From Acidobacteriaceae bacterium (GTDB lineage Bacteria > Acidobacteriota > Terriglobia > Terriglobales > Acidobacteriaceae), in the NCBI GenBank assembly GCA_903642235.1, contig CAHJWL010000006.1, positions 124,001 to 188,000 on the forward strand: 64,000 nt of DNA. Direction: 5' to 3'. The stretch's first letter is position 1. Every line of letters starts with the position of its first letter. The notes under the pieces are model-generated. The model did no database searches and was not told where the DNA came from. It was given only the letters and a program-made list of their open reading frames with translations. Of the stretch, positions 20,275 to 31,594 are shown one piece after another. A program made the translations under genes and the position numbers.

Positions 20275-20446
20275 GAATGTCCTCCTTCGGGAAACCCAGT
20301 CCAGATGGCATTTCCCCCACTAAATGTGCGCGCTCGTACTCCTCCTCAGCGCATACCACGATCGTTTTTTCTCGGATGGCCAGTATTCGGCGGTACGCGG
20401 TTTCGCCTCCGTAAAGTTTTACGCTAACTCTTTCACCAACAATCAT
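20258..20446 (-). CDS. 62-aa passenger protein, hypothetical
   Basis: A compact beta-rich sequence (IVGERVSVKLYGGETAYRR, then ILAIREKTIVVCAEEEYERA) suggesting a small barrel-like fold. ATG 20446 has AGGAGGT at 20451-20457, so translation is well supported. It forms a two-gene minus-strand unit with the 50-aa gene. Family not recognised. A link to transposition control is a guess from position only. Confidence 0.65.
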   Translation of the reverse strand: MIVGERVSVKLYGGETAYRRILAIREKTIVVCAEEEYERAHLVGEMPSGLGFPKEDILESAS

Positions 20447-20504
20447 TTCTACCTCCTAACCTCGAATTGAAGGTAGCTACCGCAAACGCGTACCGCAAGA
20501 TTAT

Positions 20505-20585
20505 GTACTAGGATTTCCACAGAAATCCTAGAGTACGACATGTACGACATGCTATCTTGACATTACGGCACGCGGTATCTATGTC
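20505..20585. promoter_or_regulatory. Palindrome, tandem repeat and candidate promoter between divergent units
   Basis: Perfect palindrome CTAGGATTTC-CACA-GAAATCCTAG at 20508-20531. A tandem 9-bp repeat TACGACATG follows at 20534-20542 and 20543-20551. Then TTGACA at 20557-20562, 17 bp from TATGTC at 20580-20585. The arrangement looks like operator plus promoter for the DUF5343 gene, shared with the divergent small genes. Confidence 0.5.
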
Positions 20586-20599
20586 GTGGAGGTTTGGAC

Positions 20600-21292
20600 A
20601 TGGCAAGTGACACCGCAGCTTTGACGCCAGCGTACCTACCGTGGGCGACTTTCATCTCTGCCCTCGATAATCTGCAAACGCATGGTATTCCCGGAACAGG
20701 TGTATTAGACAAATCGTTATGGGACACGCAATCTGGTGCGATGCAGGGCCAGATCGTAGTGGCCTTTCGGTTCATGGGGCTTATCGATGAAAAGAATCGT
20801 GTTCTTCCACCACTGCAGCCTTTAGTAAGAGCTAAATCTGACGAGCGCAAGCCGCTGCTACGAGAGATTGTCGAGGAGAAATACCGCTCCGTGATAACGC
20901 GTGACCTGATGACGATCTCAAGTGGACAGCTTGAAGACGCGATTCGCAGCCTAGGAGTGACAGGTTCGACATTGGAGAGAGCTGTACGGTTTTTCATCAA
21001 AGCATGTCGCGAACTTGGAATTCCCTTATCTAAGCGGTTTTCAGAAAAGGTACGGTCGAGTGGATCGCCACGTAAAGCTCGTCGAATTACAGTTCCTCGT
21101 AGAGAGTCACTCGTAGAGGAAGGTGGCGATCAACAAGCTCCTCCTTCCCGTGCATGGGAAGACCGTCTGCTGGAGAAGTTCCCCACATTCGATCCCGCCT
21201 GGCCAGATGTTCTTAAGACTAAGTGGTTTGAATCTTTCGAACGCCTCATGCGGGCAGATAAAGGTTTGCAAGGGAATGGAGGCCCCTCATGA
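20600..21292 (+). CDS. DUF5343 family protein
   Basis: A 230-aa protein with the N-terminal pattern of DUF5343 (AYLPWATFISALDNLQTHGIP, then QGQIVVAFRFMGLIDEKNRV), a helical winged-helix-like region. TGSTLERAVRFFIKACRELG follows. A basic linker (SPRKARRITVPRRES) leads to a C-terminal segment ending in a DPAWPDVLKTKWFESFERLM helix. It is possibly a nucleic-acid-binding or regulatory protein, but no activity is established. ATG 20600 has GGAGG at 20588-20592. One codon is AUA. Hairpins follow its stop. Confidence 0.8.
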   Translation: MASDTAALTPAYLPWATFISALDNLQTHGIPGTGVLDKSLWDTQSGAMQGQIVVAFRFMGLIDEKNRVLPPLQPLVRAKSDERKPLLREIVEEKYRSVITRDLMTISSGQLEDAIRSLGVTGSTLERAVRFFIKACRELGIPLSKRFSEKVRSSGSPRKARRITVPRRESLVEEGGDQQAPPSRAWEDRLLEKFPTFDPAWPDVLKTKWFESFERLMRADKGLQGNGGPS

Positions 21293-21308
21293 TAAGGAGG
21301 GTTATAGC

Positions 21309-21395
21309 CCGTCGCCGTCACACTCACCGCGACGGCGGGTACAAGCAAAAAGGCTCGAATCGCTGAAGTCCCTGGCAGGACGCGATTCGAGCCTT
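21309..21395. other. Two hairpins between DUF5343 gene and tRNA
   Basis: First stem CCGTCGC/GCGACGG at 21309-21335. Second is a perfect 14-bp stem, AAGGCTCGAATCGC (21350-21363) with GCGATTCGAGCCTT (21382-21395), with a nested GTCC/GGAC in its loop. Read on the minus strand the second stem is followed by TTTTTGC, so it may terminate antisense transcription. On the plus strand it sits 24 bases before the tRNA and could guide processing. Confidence 0.55.
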
Positions 21396-21419
21396 GGTGG
21401 GGCTCTCAAGTCGTTCTAT

Positions 21420-21510
21420 GGAGAGGTACTACGCTGGGGCCAGCGAAGGAGCCTTATAAGCTCTGAACGGCAGTGTTGACGCACTGCGGGTTCGACTCCC
21501 TGCCTCTCCG
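21420..21510 (+). tRNA. Non-canonical 9/3 tRNA, serine-like body, anticodon UAU
   Basis: Ninety-one bases fold into a cloverleaf with a 9-bp acceptor stem and 3-bp T-stem. The acceptor is GGAGAGGTA (21420-21428) with TGCCTCTCC (21501-21509), one T-G pair. The D-stem CGCTG/CAGCG has a 4-base loop GGGC, as in tRNA-Sec. The anticodon stem is GGAGC/GCTCT with loop CTTATAA, anticodon TAT at 21455-21457. A long variable arm is GCAGTG/CACTGC. The T-arm is GGG-TTCGACT-CCC. Discriminator is G and no CCA is encoded. The normal 7/5 fold fails because T-stem pairs mismatch. Long variable arm and G discriminator are serine identity features, yet UAU would read isoleucine codon AUA. It resembles the 8/4 and 9/3 allo-tRNAs reported in some bacteria. 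Confidence 0.85.
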
Positions 21511-21557
21511 CTCCCTCAATAGTAGGACAACCAAGCGAAAATTAAAAGAGGGCATTC

Positions 21558-22451
21558 ATGAAAACTGCTTTTCTTCTGCTCCTTATGTGTACTTGCGCGA
21601 CACTCGACGCTCAGAAAACCCACGTTCGATTGGCTTCGCAACCACACACAGCTCTTCGAGAACGTTTTGACAATCTCGTGTGTGCGATAGCGTTCATTCA
21701 GACCGAACGCGGTTCAGGAACAGGCTTCTTTGTTAACGCTCAAGGCGATCTCGTCACAGCAGCTCACGTCGTGAGCACAAAAATGTTCAAAGCCCTGCCG
21801 ACGAATCAAATTGATTTCGACGTGATTCCCGACAGCCAAATCTTCGTCACAGCAAATGGGCAGAAAAAAGTTCAAGTCAACGTAGCGGCCACAGACATCG
21901 ACAAAACAGAGTCGGCCACAGACTTAACCTACATTCACACTTCGATCCATCCGAAGTGCTTTATACCGCTATCAAACTCAAAAGACGCGAGCACGGGGGA
22001 TCACCTGATAAGCATCGGATTTCCCGGAATTGATATGGGGAACCCCATACTTTATGAAGGCTTTCTAAGCGGACGTTTTCCCCACCCACCTAATGTCGCC
22101 GTGGCAGTCATCAACGGAAATGCCATTGCGGCAACTTACGAAGTTCTAAAGGTACAGATGCCTATCACGCCCGGTGCTTCTGGATCGCCGATCATTGACG
22201 ATTCGGGACGCGCGATAGGCGTCGTCTCAGAATCTCCGATCATTTGGACTGAGGACTTGCAGAAGATCACTTCTGTGGCGGGCACGGGAAGTGGTATCGC
22301 CCTATCTGGTTTCGATGTTGTGAAGACCTTGGGGCAACTCGCGCTGGTTGTTCGGGAGTTTGAGTCACCGGGGTCTGGCTATGCTGTCCCGCTTTCGGGC
22401 TTGAATCCCACGCGGGTCGCAACTCAAACTGCTTCCATTGATGCCCGTTGA
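21558..22451 (+). CDS. Secreted trypsin-like serine protease (passenger)
   Basis: A 297-aa protease with signal peptide (about residues 1-18, MKTAFLLLLMCTCATLDA). Catalytic residues fit a trypsin/HtrA-type fold: H70 in LVTAAHVV, D122 in SATDLTYIH, S208 in TPGASGSPI. There is no PDZ domain, so it is a bare protease domain plus a short tail. Expected location is periplasmic or external. ATG 21558 follows AGAGGG. It lies 47 bases after the tRNA and may be co-transcribed with it. Five isoleucines (44, 136, 151, 164, 220) are coded by AUA, the codon the tRNA would read. Substrate unknown. Confidence 0.85.
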   Translation: MKTAFLLLLMCTCATLDAQKTHVRLASQPHTALRERFDNLVCAIAFIQTERGSGTGFFVNAQGDLVTAAHVVSTKMFKALPTNQIDFDVIPDSQIFVTANGQKKVQVNVAATDIDKTESATDLTYIHTSIHPKCFIPLSNSKDASTGDHLISIGFPGIDMGNPILYEGFLSGRFPHPPNVAVAVINGNAIAATYEVLKVQMPITPGASGSPIIDDSGRAIGVVSESPIIWTEDLQKITSVAGTGSGIALSGFDVVKTLGQLALVVREFESPGSGYAVPLSGLNPTRVATQTASIDAR

Positions 22452-22501
22452 TAGTCACCATTGAACTGGCATCTACCACTACGTAAGCACTGGACGTTCC
22501 T

Positions 22502-22531
22502 TGCGGCGCTGGTACTTTCGCCAGCGCCGCA
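22502..22531 (+). terminator. Hairpin after the protease gene
   Basis: Perfect 11-bp stem TGCGGCGCTGG / CCAGCGCCGCA around TACTTTCG, fifty bases after the protease stop and inside the transposon right end. No T-run follows, so termination strength is uncertain. Confidence 0.5.
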
Positions 22532-22622
22532 TAAGGAAAGACAAAACCGACTATAGAAATCCACTTCATAGGCGCACGGCGAATTGTACGCTGCCCTGTC
22601 ACGGTCTTCATAGTTTACCTGC

Positions 22623-22647
22623 TTTCTGTGTCAAGTGCATAATCTGC
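22623..22647 (-). repeat. Right terminal inverted repeat (25 bp)
   Basis: Exact reverse complement of 19094-19118. It marks the outer right edge of the transposon. Confidence 0.95.
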
Positions 22648-22655
22648 CAGGGCTC
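22648..22655. repeat. 8-bp target-site duplication, right copy
   Basis: CAGGGCTC, identical to 19086-19093. Confidence 0.92.
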
Positions 22656-22892
22656 GTCTCCAAAAGCCGTTGAAAGATGAACGCCCGAACATAGCCATTC
22701 AATGCGGGATATCGCCGTTTAGCACTCCTTTCTTCCCGAAACGGTGCCTGCCCGCTAGCCTGAGAGGATCGCAAAGGAGCGGGAACCAGCTGTGGAACTC
22801 CCCGCAAAGTCCATCCGTTAGTACGATTTACAGCGAACCCTTCGACATCCATCGGCATCCAGTAGAAGACGACTCAGGAGATCCAAACGCAT

Positions 22893-25046
<2,154 letters not shown>

Positions 25047-25076
25047 TCTGGCTTCAAACATCGCATGTCGCAGCAA

Positions 25077-25105
25077 GCAAGGCCGCCAGCAAGGGCGGCC
25101 TTTGC
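25077..25105 (+). terminator. Intrinsic terminator after the radical SAM gene
   Basis: GCAAGGCCGCC (25077-25087) pairs with GGCGGCC-TTTGC (25094-25105) across AGCAAG. Confidence 0.7.
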
Positions 25106-25157
25106 TACATGATTTGTCGAGTACTCATGTTTAACGTTGGGACCTAGGCGCACACCC

Positions 25158-25565
25158 TCACCACTCCACCAACTTCACCTCTAACCGTTCAAAGTGCTTC
25201 TTGTTCAGCGTCGCCACCCACATCCCATGCACCTTCGCCGTCGCCGCAATTATCGCGTCCCCAACATCCACACCACTACCTCGCGCAGCGGCCAGCAGCC
25301 GCCCGCTGCGATCCGCGACTGCAGCATCCACCGGCAGAATGCGCCCCGCAAACATTGGCAGCACCGACTCCTCAAGCCAGCGTTCGAAGGCAAGCCGTCG
25401 CTTTCCTGCGGCCAGGCGTTCTACTCCATACCTTAGCTCGTGAAACGTCACCGCACTGAGATACAGGTTGTCGGTCTGCTGTCGCTTCCACCACCCCACG
25501 ACAGCCGCGTCAGGCGTCAACTTGGTGCGTTGCGACACAACGGATGTATCGAGCACCGTCCTCAC
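25158..25565 (-). CDS. VapC-family PIN ribonuclease toxin
   Basis: A 135-aa PIN-domain RNase. Acidic metal ligands are visible in VLDTSVVS (D6), in LSAVTFHELRYG (Glu near 43), and in GVDVGDAIIAATA (Asp near 102). FitB/VapC-type toxins cut RNA when free of their antitoxin. It overlaps the preceding antitoxin gene by 4 bases (ATGA type), indicating translational coupling. Confidence 0.88.
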   Translation of the reverse strand: MRTVLDTSVVSQRTKLTPDAAVVGWWKRQQTDNLYLSAVTFHELRYGVERLAAGKRRLAFERWLEESVLPMFAGRILPVDAAVADRSGRLLAAARGSGVDVGDAIIAATAKVHGMWVATLNKKHFERLEVKLVEW

Positions 25566-25828
25566 AAATCAGGCTCCCGGAGCTTCCACGGAACGCGCGC
25601 AAACTTCTCATCGCTCAGCAACTCTTTCGGTGGGCGCAGCGCCTCCCATGCGTTCACAAAGGGCTTCGCCGTTCCTACCGTGGGCTTGTTGCGCTCCTCC
25701 ATCTGCTCCCGGGTCAGCACGTAGAACTCGCGCTTCCGCCGACGCACCAACTGCGGTCCCTCTGCCTCCGCCTGGTCGAGCATTGCGCTAAACTTCGCTT
25801 TGGCCTCAGTCGCTCCCCAGCTTGCCAT
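25562..25828 (-). CDS. Phd/YefM-family antitoxin
   Basis: An 88-aa antitoxin starting MASWGATEAKAKFSAMLDQA, the classic Phd/YefM N-terminus that dimerises and binds DNA. RRRKREFYVLTREQME follows, then a C-terminal toxin-binding tail ending in VPWKLREPDL. ATG 25828 is favoured over an upstream start because family members begin here. The upstream palindrome is its likely autoregulatory site. Confidence 0.85.
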   Translation of the reverse strand: MASWGATEAKAKFSAMLDQAEAEGPQLVRRRKREFYVLTREQMEERNKPTVGTAKPFVNAWEALRPPKELLSDEKFARVPWKLREPDL

Positions 25829-25844
25829 TGCCTCACCCCGCCCG

Positions 25845-25872
25845 ACCAGTATAGTCATCTGACTACACTGGT
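25845..25872. promoter_or_regulatory. Palindromic operator of the VapBC-type module
   Basis: ACCAGTATAGTCA-TC-TGACTACACTGGT: 12 of 13 positions pair, interrupted by one A/C mismatch. It lies 17 bases upstream of the antitoxin ATG and 8 bases past the gyrB stop. Confidence 0.75.
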
Positions 25873-25879
25873 CAAATGG

Positions 25880-28898
<3,019 letters not shown>

Positions 28899-29096
28899 AT
28901 GCCCAAACTAAAGACGCACTCGGGAGCGGCGAAGCGCTTCCACAAGACTGGATCGGGCAAGTTTAAGCGCGGTCAGTCGAAGATGCGCCACATTCTTACC
29001 TCAAAGGCGACCAAGACCAAGCGCAAGCTGGGTGGGTCGGCCATGGTGTCCGTGGCGGATTCGCCGAAGGTTTCACGGATGATTCCGTACGCCTGA
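28899..29096 (+). CDS. rpmI: 50S ribosomal protein L35
   Basis: A 65-aa ribosomal protein, usual length. It begins [20 protein letters not shown], then [21 protein letters not shown] and ends RMIPYA, the standard L35 pattern. ATG 28899 is chosen over an in-frame ATG 21 bases earlier because L35 starts MPK. The common gene order infC-rpmI-rplT is incomplete here: rplT follows after 205 bases but infC is not upstream. Confidence 0.95.
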   Translation: MPKLKTHSGAAKRFHKTGSGKFKRGQSKMRHILTSKATKTKRKLGGSAMVSVADSPKVSRMIPYA

Positions 29097-29123
29097 GTGT
29101 AGAGGTTGCAGAGTTCCAATCTT

Positions 29124-29231
29124 CTTTGTGTCGAGCCGCGCTGTAAGACCTGCCTGAGGGCAGGCGGGAGCAAAGGGCCGTAGTTGCGTGAGAGGCCCCT
29201 GGACGGCTTGCCCGTCCACTGAGACACAAAG
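29124..29231 (+). ncRNA. Structured RNA spacer between rpmI and rplT, candidate L20-type leader
   Basis: A 9-bp closing helix, CTTTGTGTC (29124-29132) with GACACAAAG (29223-29231), encloses three hairpins. They are CCTGCC/GGCAGG (29149-29164), GGGCC/GGCCC (29175-29198) and GGACGG/CCGTCC (29201-29217). The multi-branched fold ends 70 bases before the rplT start. Ribosomal protein L20 represses its own operon through mRNA structure in other bacteria, so feedback control is plausible. I do not recognise the exact motif. Confidence 0.5.
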
Positions 29232-29301
29232 GTGTAGAGCGAGTGAAGAGGCTTCCCTTACCTCCAACCGCTAAACGATGTACGCAAAAGGAGTATGTGC
29301 C

Positions 29302-29694
29302 ATGCCCCGTGTAAAACGGAGTACAAAACGCAGCGACCGCCGCAAAAAGATTCTGAAGCGAGCGAGCGGCTACTTTCTCACGAAATCAAAGCTCTACCAG
29401 GCAGCGCAGGAGGCCGTCGAGCGCGGTCTGATGTTTGCGTATACCGGCCGCAAGCAGAAGAAGCGGCAGTTCCGCTCTCTGTGGATCGTCCGCATCGGCG
29501 CGGCGGCGAAGATCAACGGGATGAGCTATTCAACTTTCATCGATGGCTTGAAGAAGGCCGGCAACGGGCTGGATCGCAAGATTCTGGCCGACATTGCGGC
29601 GAATGATGCGGCAGGTTTTTCCACTCTGGCCGAGCAGGCAAAGGCGGCGCTGGCTGCGGCAAAGAGCACACCGGCTGCTGCTGCGTCGATGTAA
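29302..29694 (+). CDS. rplT: 50S ribosomal protein L20
   Basis: A 130-aa ribosomal protein that binds 23S rRNA early in assembly. [20 protein letters not shown] is a typical start. [20 protein letters not shown] and [19 protein letters not shown] are conserved. A terminal Ala-rich extension ([16 protein letters not shown]) exceeds the usual 117-120 residues. ATG 29302 has AAAGGAG about 10 bases upstream. A terminator follows. Confidence 0.95.
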   Translation: MPRVKRSTKRSDRRKKILKRASGYFLTKSKLYQAAQEAVERGLMFAYTGRKQKKRQFRSLWIVRIGAAAKINGMSYSTFIDGLKKAGNGLDRKILADIAANDAAGFSTLAEQAKAALAAAKSTPAAAASM

Positions 29695-29718
29695 CGTCGC
29701 AGCATGAGCGGGACAGAA

Positions 29719-29745
29719 GGACGCGGAGATCTCCGCGTCCTTTTT
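29719..29745 (+). terminator. Rho-independent terminator after rplT
   Basis: GGACGCGGAG-AT-CTCCGCGTCC followed by TTTTT, 25 bases after the stop. Confidence 0.9.
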
Positions 29746-30011
29746 CTTTGCGAAGCTCACCCTGCGATAACAGGCATCCGCGCTCCAGGAGGGTGATCCT
29801 GGCAGGCAACCGAGCGGTAGAGACGATTGCACTGTGCGCGCGGAGAAAGGAGATCCGGTTCGATTTGGCTCTGGAAAGCGGCCTAAACGGCCTTACCGAG
29901 CAGAGATCCGCCCGCTTTCACGAGCAATTGTTATGGAAGAGCGAACCGGGGGAGCTAGAATCGACAGACTCCCTGAAAACTGATGCAGATCGGCGGGGTT
30001 CCTCTGTGACG
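29746..30011. other. Leader region before HTH-TPR gene
   Basis: Between the rplT terminator and ATG 30012 I see no supported gene. An open frame continues upstream of 30012 but gives Arg-rich, non-family sequence. The promoter could not be assigned. Confidence 0.4.
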
Positions 30012-31550
30012 ATGTCGGATGGCGATCGGATCTACGGCTGGCGGGCCATTGCGGCGTATCTCGAGCGAGATGAGCGGACCGCCAAGCGATGGGAGCGGCA
30101 GCGCGGTCTGCCAGTGCGACGGATTCCGGGCGAGGGCCGGGCAGCTGTGTATGCGCTGCGCAGCGAGGTCGAACGCTGGCTGCAGCACGGCAACAATCCA
30201 ATAAATGCCGAGGGTACAGGACCGGATCCGCTCGCTGGCAAGGACACCAGCGTAGCCGCTGACGAGAGGGATCACGCCGGCGAAGATCTGCTTCCCACGG
30301 AGCGAGCAGGCGAGCAGGCAGCCCCTCCATCGGACGGGGGTGAGGAGGCTGAAGCGACGCTGGACGCAGCCGACAACGATGCATTCAGGGCTCCAGTGAC
30401 TCCAGTCTTTCGGCCATCCGAGCATGTGTCATTGCTTGTAAGTCTGTTTGGCCTGGCGCTGCTGCTGACGGCGACGGCGGTCCGGTTCTTTCATGTGGGG
30501 CCGCTCGAGGCAATCCTGTTTGCGTCGGAGACGCTGCCGGTGCCTGACGCGATGGCGCACCGCGCGGATGCGTTACGGGATGACCTGTATCTGCGGGGGA
30601 TGTATCTGTGCGAGATGCGGTCGCCGGACTCGCTTGAAGAGGCGAGGCGTCTGTTTTCGCAGGCGATTGCGCGGGACGGCGCCCATGCGGCGAGTTACAG
30701 CGGCTTAGCAAAGACGTATTTGCTGCTGCGGGAGTACGCCACGATGCCGGAGGCTGAGGCGTACCGCCGCGCGGAAGAGGCGGCCGAGCAGGCGGTTCGG
30801 CTTGATCCGAAGCAGCCGGAGGCGCACGCGGTGCTTGGTTTCGTCGATTTCTTCTGGCTGAGGAGAGCGGCTGAAGCGGAGCGCCACTTCGGGCTGGCGA
30901 TGGAGGCGGATGACCGGAACGCGCTGGCGCATCACTGGTTCGGATCGATGCTGATGCATCAGGGCCGCTATGCCGAGGCCATCGCGCAGCTGGATACGGC
31001 GCAGCGGCTGAATCCAACATCGACCGCGATTGTGGCAAGCAAGGCACTGGCACTAGGGTTTGGCGGTCATAAAGAGGAAGGGATGCGGCTGCTGGAGGTG
31101 ATGGACAGCACGGGCCAGGAGGCGGCGGTGGTGCATCGGAACCTGGGATACCTGAGTCTGGTGGCGCCGCGCGACATGGGCCGGTTTCTTCGGGAGTCTG
31201 TGCGGTTTACGGAGATGCGCCGCGACACGCAGGCGGCGATGAGACTGCGGACGGCGGCGGAGGCCTTTGCGGCCGGTGGCGAGACGGAGATGTGGAAGGC
31301 GGTGCTGCGGGAGGAACAGGCGGCAAACCCGAACACGGCACACCCGACGTACATGATGGCGCAGGCGGAGGCGGCGCTGGGGCACGAGCGGGCGGCACTC
31401 GCGGAGTTGACGGAGCTGGCCAGGGACCGGGACGGCCGCCTGATGGGGATTATGGTGGAACCGGTGTTTTTACCGCTGCGTACCGATGCCGGCTTTCTTC
31501 GCATCGCGGAGGAGCTGGGGCTTGTGTACCCGGTGGTCGCGACTCGATAG
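30012..31550 (+). CDS. Membrane-anchored HTH and TPR protein
   Basis: A 512-aa protein. The N-terminal DNA-binding-like domain (YGWRAIAAYLERDERTAKRW, then GLPVRRIPGEGRAAVYA; about 8-55) resembles excisionase/HTH_17 domains. An acidic linker leads to one membrane helix (LVSLFGLALLLTATAVRFF, about 142-160). Tetratricopeptide-like helical pairs follow (ASYSGLAKTYLLL, QPEAHAVLGFVDFFW, NALAHHWFGSMLMHQGRYAE). Such HTH-TM-TPR proteins are frequent in acidobacteria and probably sense envelope or protein partners to control transcription. Target genes unknown. A longer start at 29748 is open but unlikely. Confidence 0.75.
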   Translation: MSDGDRIYGWRAIAAYLERDERTAKRWERQRGLPVRRIPGEGRAAVYALRSEVERWLQHGNNPINAEGTGPDPLAGKDTSVAADERDHAGEDLLPTERAGEQAAPPSDGGEEAEATLDAADNDAFRAPVTPVFRPSEHVSLLVSLFGLALLLTATAVRFFHVGPLEAILFASETLPVPDAMAHRADALRDDLYLRGMYLCEMRSPDSLEEARRLFSQAIARDGAHAASYSGLAKTYLLLREYATMPEAEAYRRAEEAAEQAVRLDPKQPEAHAVLGFVDFFWLRRAAEAERHFGLAMEADDRNALAHHWFGSMLMHQGRYAEAIAQLDTAQRLNPTSTAIVASKALALGFGGHKEEGMRLLEVMDSTGQEAAVVHRNLGYLSLVAPRDMGRFLRESVRFTEMRRDTQAAMRLRTAAEAFAAGGETEMWKAVLREEQAANPNTAHPTYMMAQAEAALGHERAALAELTELARDRDGRLMGIMVEPVFLPLRTDAGFLRIAEELGLVYPVVATR

Positions 31551-31594
31551 ATGTGCGCGCGCGACCGATGGGAACGGGTATTCTACGAAGTGAT

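Larger units (their letters stand above)
19094..22647 (+). mobile_element. IS1595-family transposon with passenger genes and a 9/3 tRNA
   Basis: A 3554-bp element bounded by identical 25-bp inverted repeats and a perfect 8-bp duplication, so it looks intact and recently inserted. It holds the transposase near the left end and two short minus-strand genes behind it. A DUF5343 gene, a non-canonical tRNA and a trypsin-like protease gene follow. GC is visibly lower than in flanking genes and AUA codons are common, both signs of transfer. Passenger genes are known in this family, but this combination is not one I recognise. Confidence 0.93.

Noticed and set aside
21420..21510. Reading the transposon tRNA as an ordinary 7/5 tRNA, or as a tRNA pseudogene
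   Set aside because: With seven acceptor pairs the T-stem has two mismatches. Moving two pairs to the acceptor gives complete helices everywhere, so decay is less likely than a true 9/3 form.
29748..30011. N-terminal extension of the HTH-TPR protein
   Set aside because: The added 88 codons are Arg-rich, unlike the family, and begin inside the rplT terminator region.
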